A DNA stretch of 22,293 bases from NCBI GenBank assembly GCA_964442335.1, contig CAYTZI010000016.1, positions 1 to 22,293 of the forward strand, in the 5' to 3' direction. This DNA comes from JBFYTX01 sp964442335. Its GTDB lineage: Bacteria; Chloroflexota; Dehalococcoidia; Dehalococcoidales; RBG-16-60-22. Under the pieces are notes generated by a model. It made no database searches, was not told the origin of the DNA, and worked only from the letters and a program-made list of their open reading frames with translations. This document shows, piece by piece, positions 21,857 to 22,293 of the stretch. Position numbers and translations under genes: made by a program. How positions within the stretch are numbered: the first letter of the stretch is position 1; each line of letters starts with the position of its first letter.

Positions 21857-21865
21857 ATTATAGCA
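21857..21865 (-). promoter_or_regulatory. extended -10 promoter of argS
   Basis: The - strand reads TGCTATAAT, a perfect extended -10 (TGn followed by TATAAT). The -35 region is poor (TTCCGG), which is usual for extended -10 promoters. The predicted start near 21850 leaves a leader of about 32 nt, too short for a T-box. Confidence 0.6.
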
Positions 21866-21898
21866 TACGCGAGGCCGGGCCGGAAACCGGCAGGAGAA

Positions 21899-22050
21899 TT
21901 GTTTTTTGTTTTTGATTTTTCAATTTTTTGGGAACCCGTTAGCTATAAATTGAAGCTGGGAATTGTTTTTTTGTTTTTTGCGGGGTTTTAGCTTCAGCCG
22001 AAGCTGATTTGTTTTTAATTGTTTTTGAAACAAATATTCAGTTTTTAAGG
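21899..22050 (+). other. gene-free T-tract-rich region upstream of argS
   Basis: The + strand carries repeated T-runs of 5-7 nt (21902-21907, 21909-21913, 21916-21920, 21924-21929, 21966-21972, 21974-21979 and beyond). A segment starting GAATTGTTTTTT occurs near 21896 and again near 21960, with a shorter AATTGTTTTT near 22017. Seen from argS these are A-tracts 35-70 bp and further upstream of its -10, which could bend DNA or act as an upstream activating (UP) sequence. No coding capacity is credible here. Confidence 0.5.
21990..22010 (+). terminator. terminator-like hairpin in the T-rich region
   Basis: AGCTTC (21990-21995) pairs with GAAGCT (22000-22005) around AGCC and is followed by GATTTGTTTTT. 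It would work for + strand transcripts, yet no + strand gene lies upstream. It may be part of a repeat or stop spurious antisense RNA from argS. Confidence 0.35.
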
Positions 22051-22061
22051 TGCTTTTAGGG

Positions 22062-22073
22062 GGGTAATTACCC
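22062..22073. other. 12-bp perfect palindrome GGGTAATTACCC
   Basis: This is a perfect self-complementary 12-mer in gene-free DNA, of the size of a small dimeric-protein operator. No gene start lies close enough on either side to assign a role. Confidence 0.3.
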
Positions 22074-22123
22074 GCAGTTAAAGTATAAGGGAGTTACAGG
22101 GGAAAGGGAAGGGAAGTTTGTCG

Positions 22124-22148
22124 TGGTTCGACAGGCTCACCATGAGCG
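22124..22148. repeat. dispersed intergenic repeat-like element
   Basis: The segment reads TGGTTCGACAGGCTCACC and continues ATGAGCG. It resembles the TTCGACA-[AG]-GCTCACC motif that recurs in intergenic DNA of many bacterial genomes, by recollection rather than search. It contains a small hairpin, GCTCA-CCA-TGAGC (22135-22147). Confidence 0.45.
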
Positions 22149-22253
22149 TGCGGACGTTACTCCTTTGTGTTCCACCTCTCCGAACAATGGCATGGCATTA
22201 AGGATGAGCCGAGGGTGGGTGGAGGGATAGGGGGAAGTTTAATTCTCCCTTAT

Positions 22254-22274
22254 TCCCTCCTTACGAAGGAGGGA
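22254..22274. terminator. strong hairpin near the window end
   Basis: TCCCTCCTT (22254-22262) and AAGGAGGGA (22266-22274) are perfect 9-bp arms around ACG. No T-run follows on the + strand, and on the - strand the sequence after it is TAAGGGAG. It could be a weak bidirectional terminator or part of a repeat. A second GGAGGGATA at 22221-22229 could compete for the same pyrimidine arm. The stretch 22075-22293 otherwise holds no recognisable gene. Confidence 0.45.
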
Positions 22275-22293
22275 TACAGATTGGACAAAAACG

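Noticed and set aside
21819..22293. T-box riboswitch upstream of argS-trpS
   Set aside because: The leader from the extended -10 promoter is only about 32 nt and no T-box antiterminator sequence or specifier stem was seen on the - strand.

Overview
The window looks like a chromosomal contig from an uncultured bacterium, most plausibly Chloroflexota of the Dehalococcoidia type. This rests on gene content and order (COG2509 FAD oxidoreductase, rpsU-yqeY, a gatC...gatA operon, an AsnC regulator beside an aminotransferase, argS-trpS), the moderately high GC, the frequent TTG/GTG starts and the style of the phage proteins. The lineage call is inference and was not tested by database search. No rRNA, tRNA, CRISPR array, insertion sequence or integrase was recognised.

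Region 1 (1-4479, + strand) is the end of a phage-like virion gene block. It holds the C-terminus of a structural protein, a 471-aa protein whose second half is twelve 17-20-residue Gly/acidic repeats, a neck/adaptor-like protein, a 664-aa propeller-plus-baseplate-like protein and a 70-aa beta-rich protein. It stops 2 bp from a convergent host-like gene. No lysis, integration or attachment sequence is visible at that edge.

Region 2 (4482-8106, - strand) is a regulatory cluster. In transcription order it has an XRE regulator, a soluble histidine kinase without a sensor domain, a canonical OmpR-type response regulator, a LuxR-type regulator whose receiver lacks the phosphoacceptor Asp, and a single-pass membrane coiled-coil protein with a duplicated C-terminal motif. 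The XRE gene has a consensus promoter with a palindromic operator filling the spacer, placed so that transcription should begin at the A of its ATG (leaderless).

Region 3 (8235-10592, + strand) holds a COG2509-type FAD oxidoreductase. Its near-consensus promoter is followed by an intrinsic-terminator-like hairpin before the start codon, so it may be attenuated or may release a roughly 52-nt RNA. Next come rpsU (TTG start, own promoter, structured leader) and yqeY. Region 4 (10593-12755, - strand) holds a NYN/LabA-like protein followed by a B12-binding-type radical SAM protein.

Region 5 (12852-17809, + strand) holds gatC, a PH-like membrane protein, a SagB-type nitroreductase with a lipoprotein signal, and gatA, all in one tight operon. 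After a 237-nt pyrimidine-rich gap come an AsnC/Lrp regulator and a class I aminotransferase. Region 6 (17866-21862, - strand) is argS-trpS-MFS transporter. The last 431 nt carry no gene but contain T-tracts, several hairpins or palindromes and a dispersed-repeat-like motif.

The most interesting points are the leaderless, apparently autoregulated XRE switch, the Asp-less receiver beside the duplicated-motif membrane protein, the promoter-terminator-gene arrangement ahead of the FAD oxidoreductase, and the splitting of gatC from gatA by two envelope-type genes.
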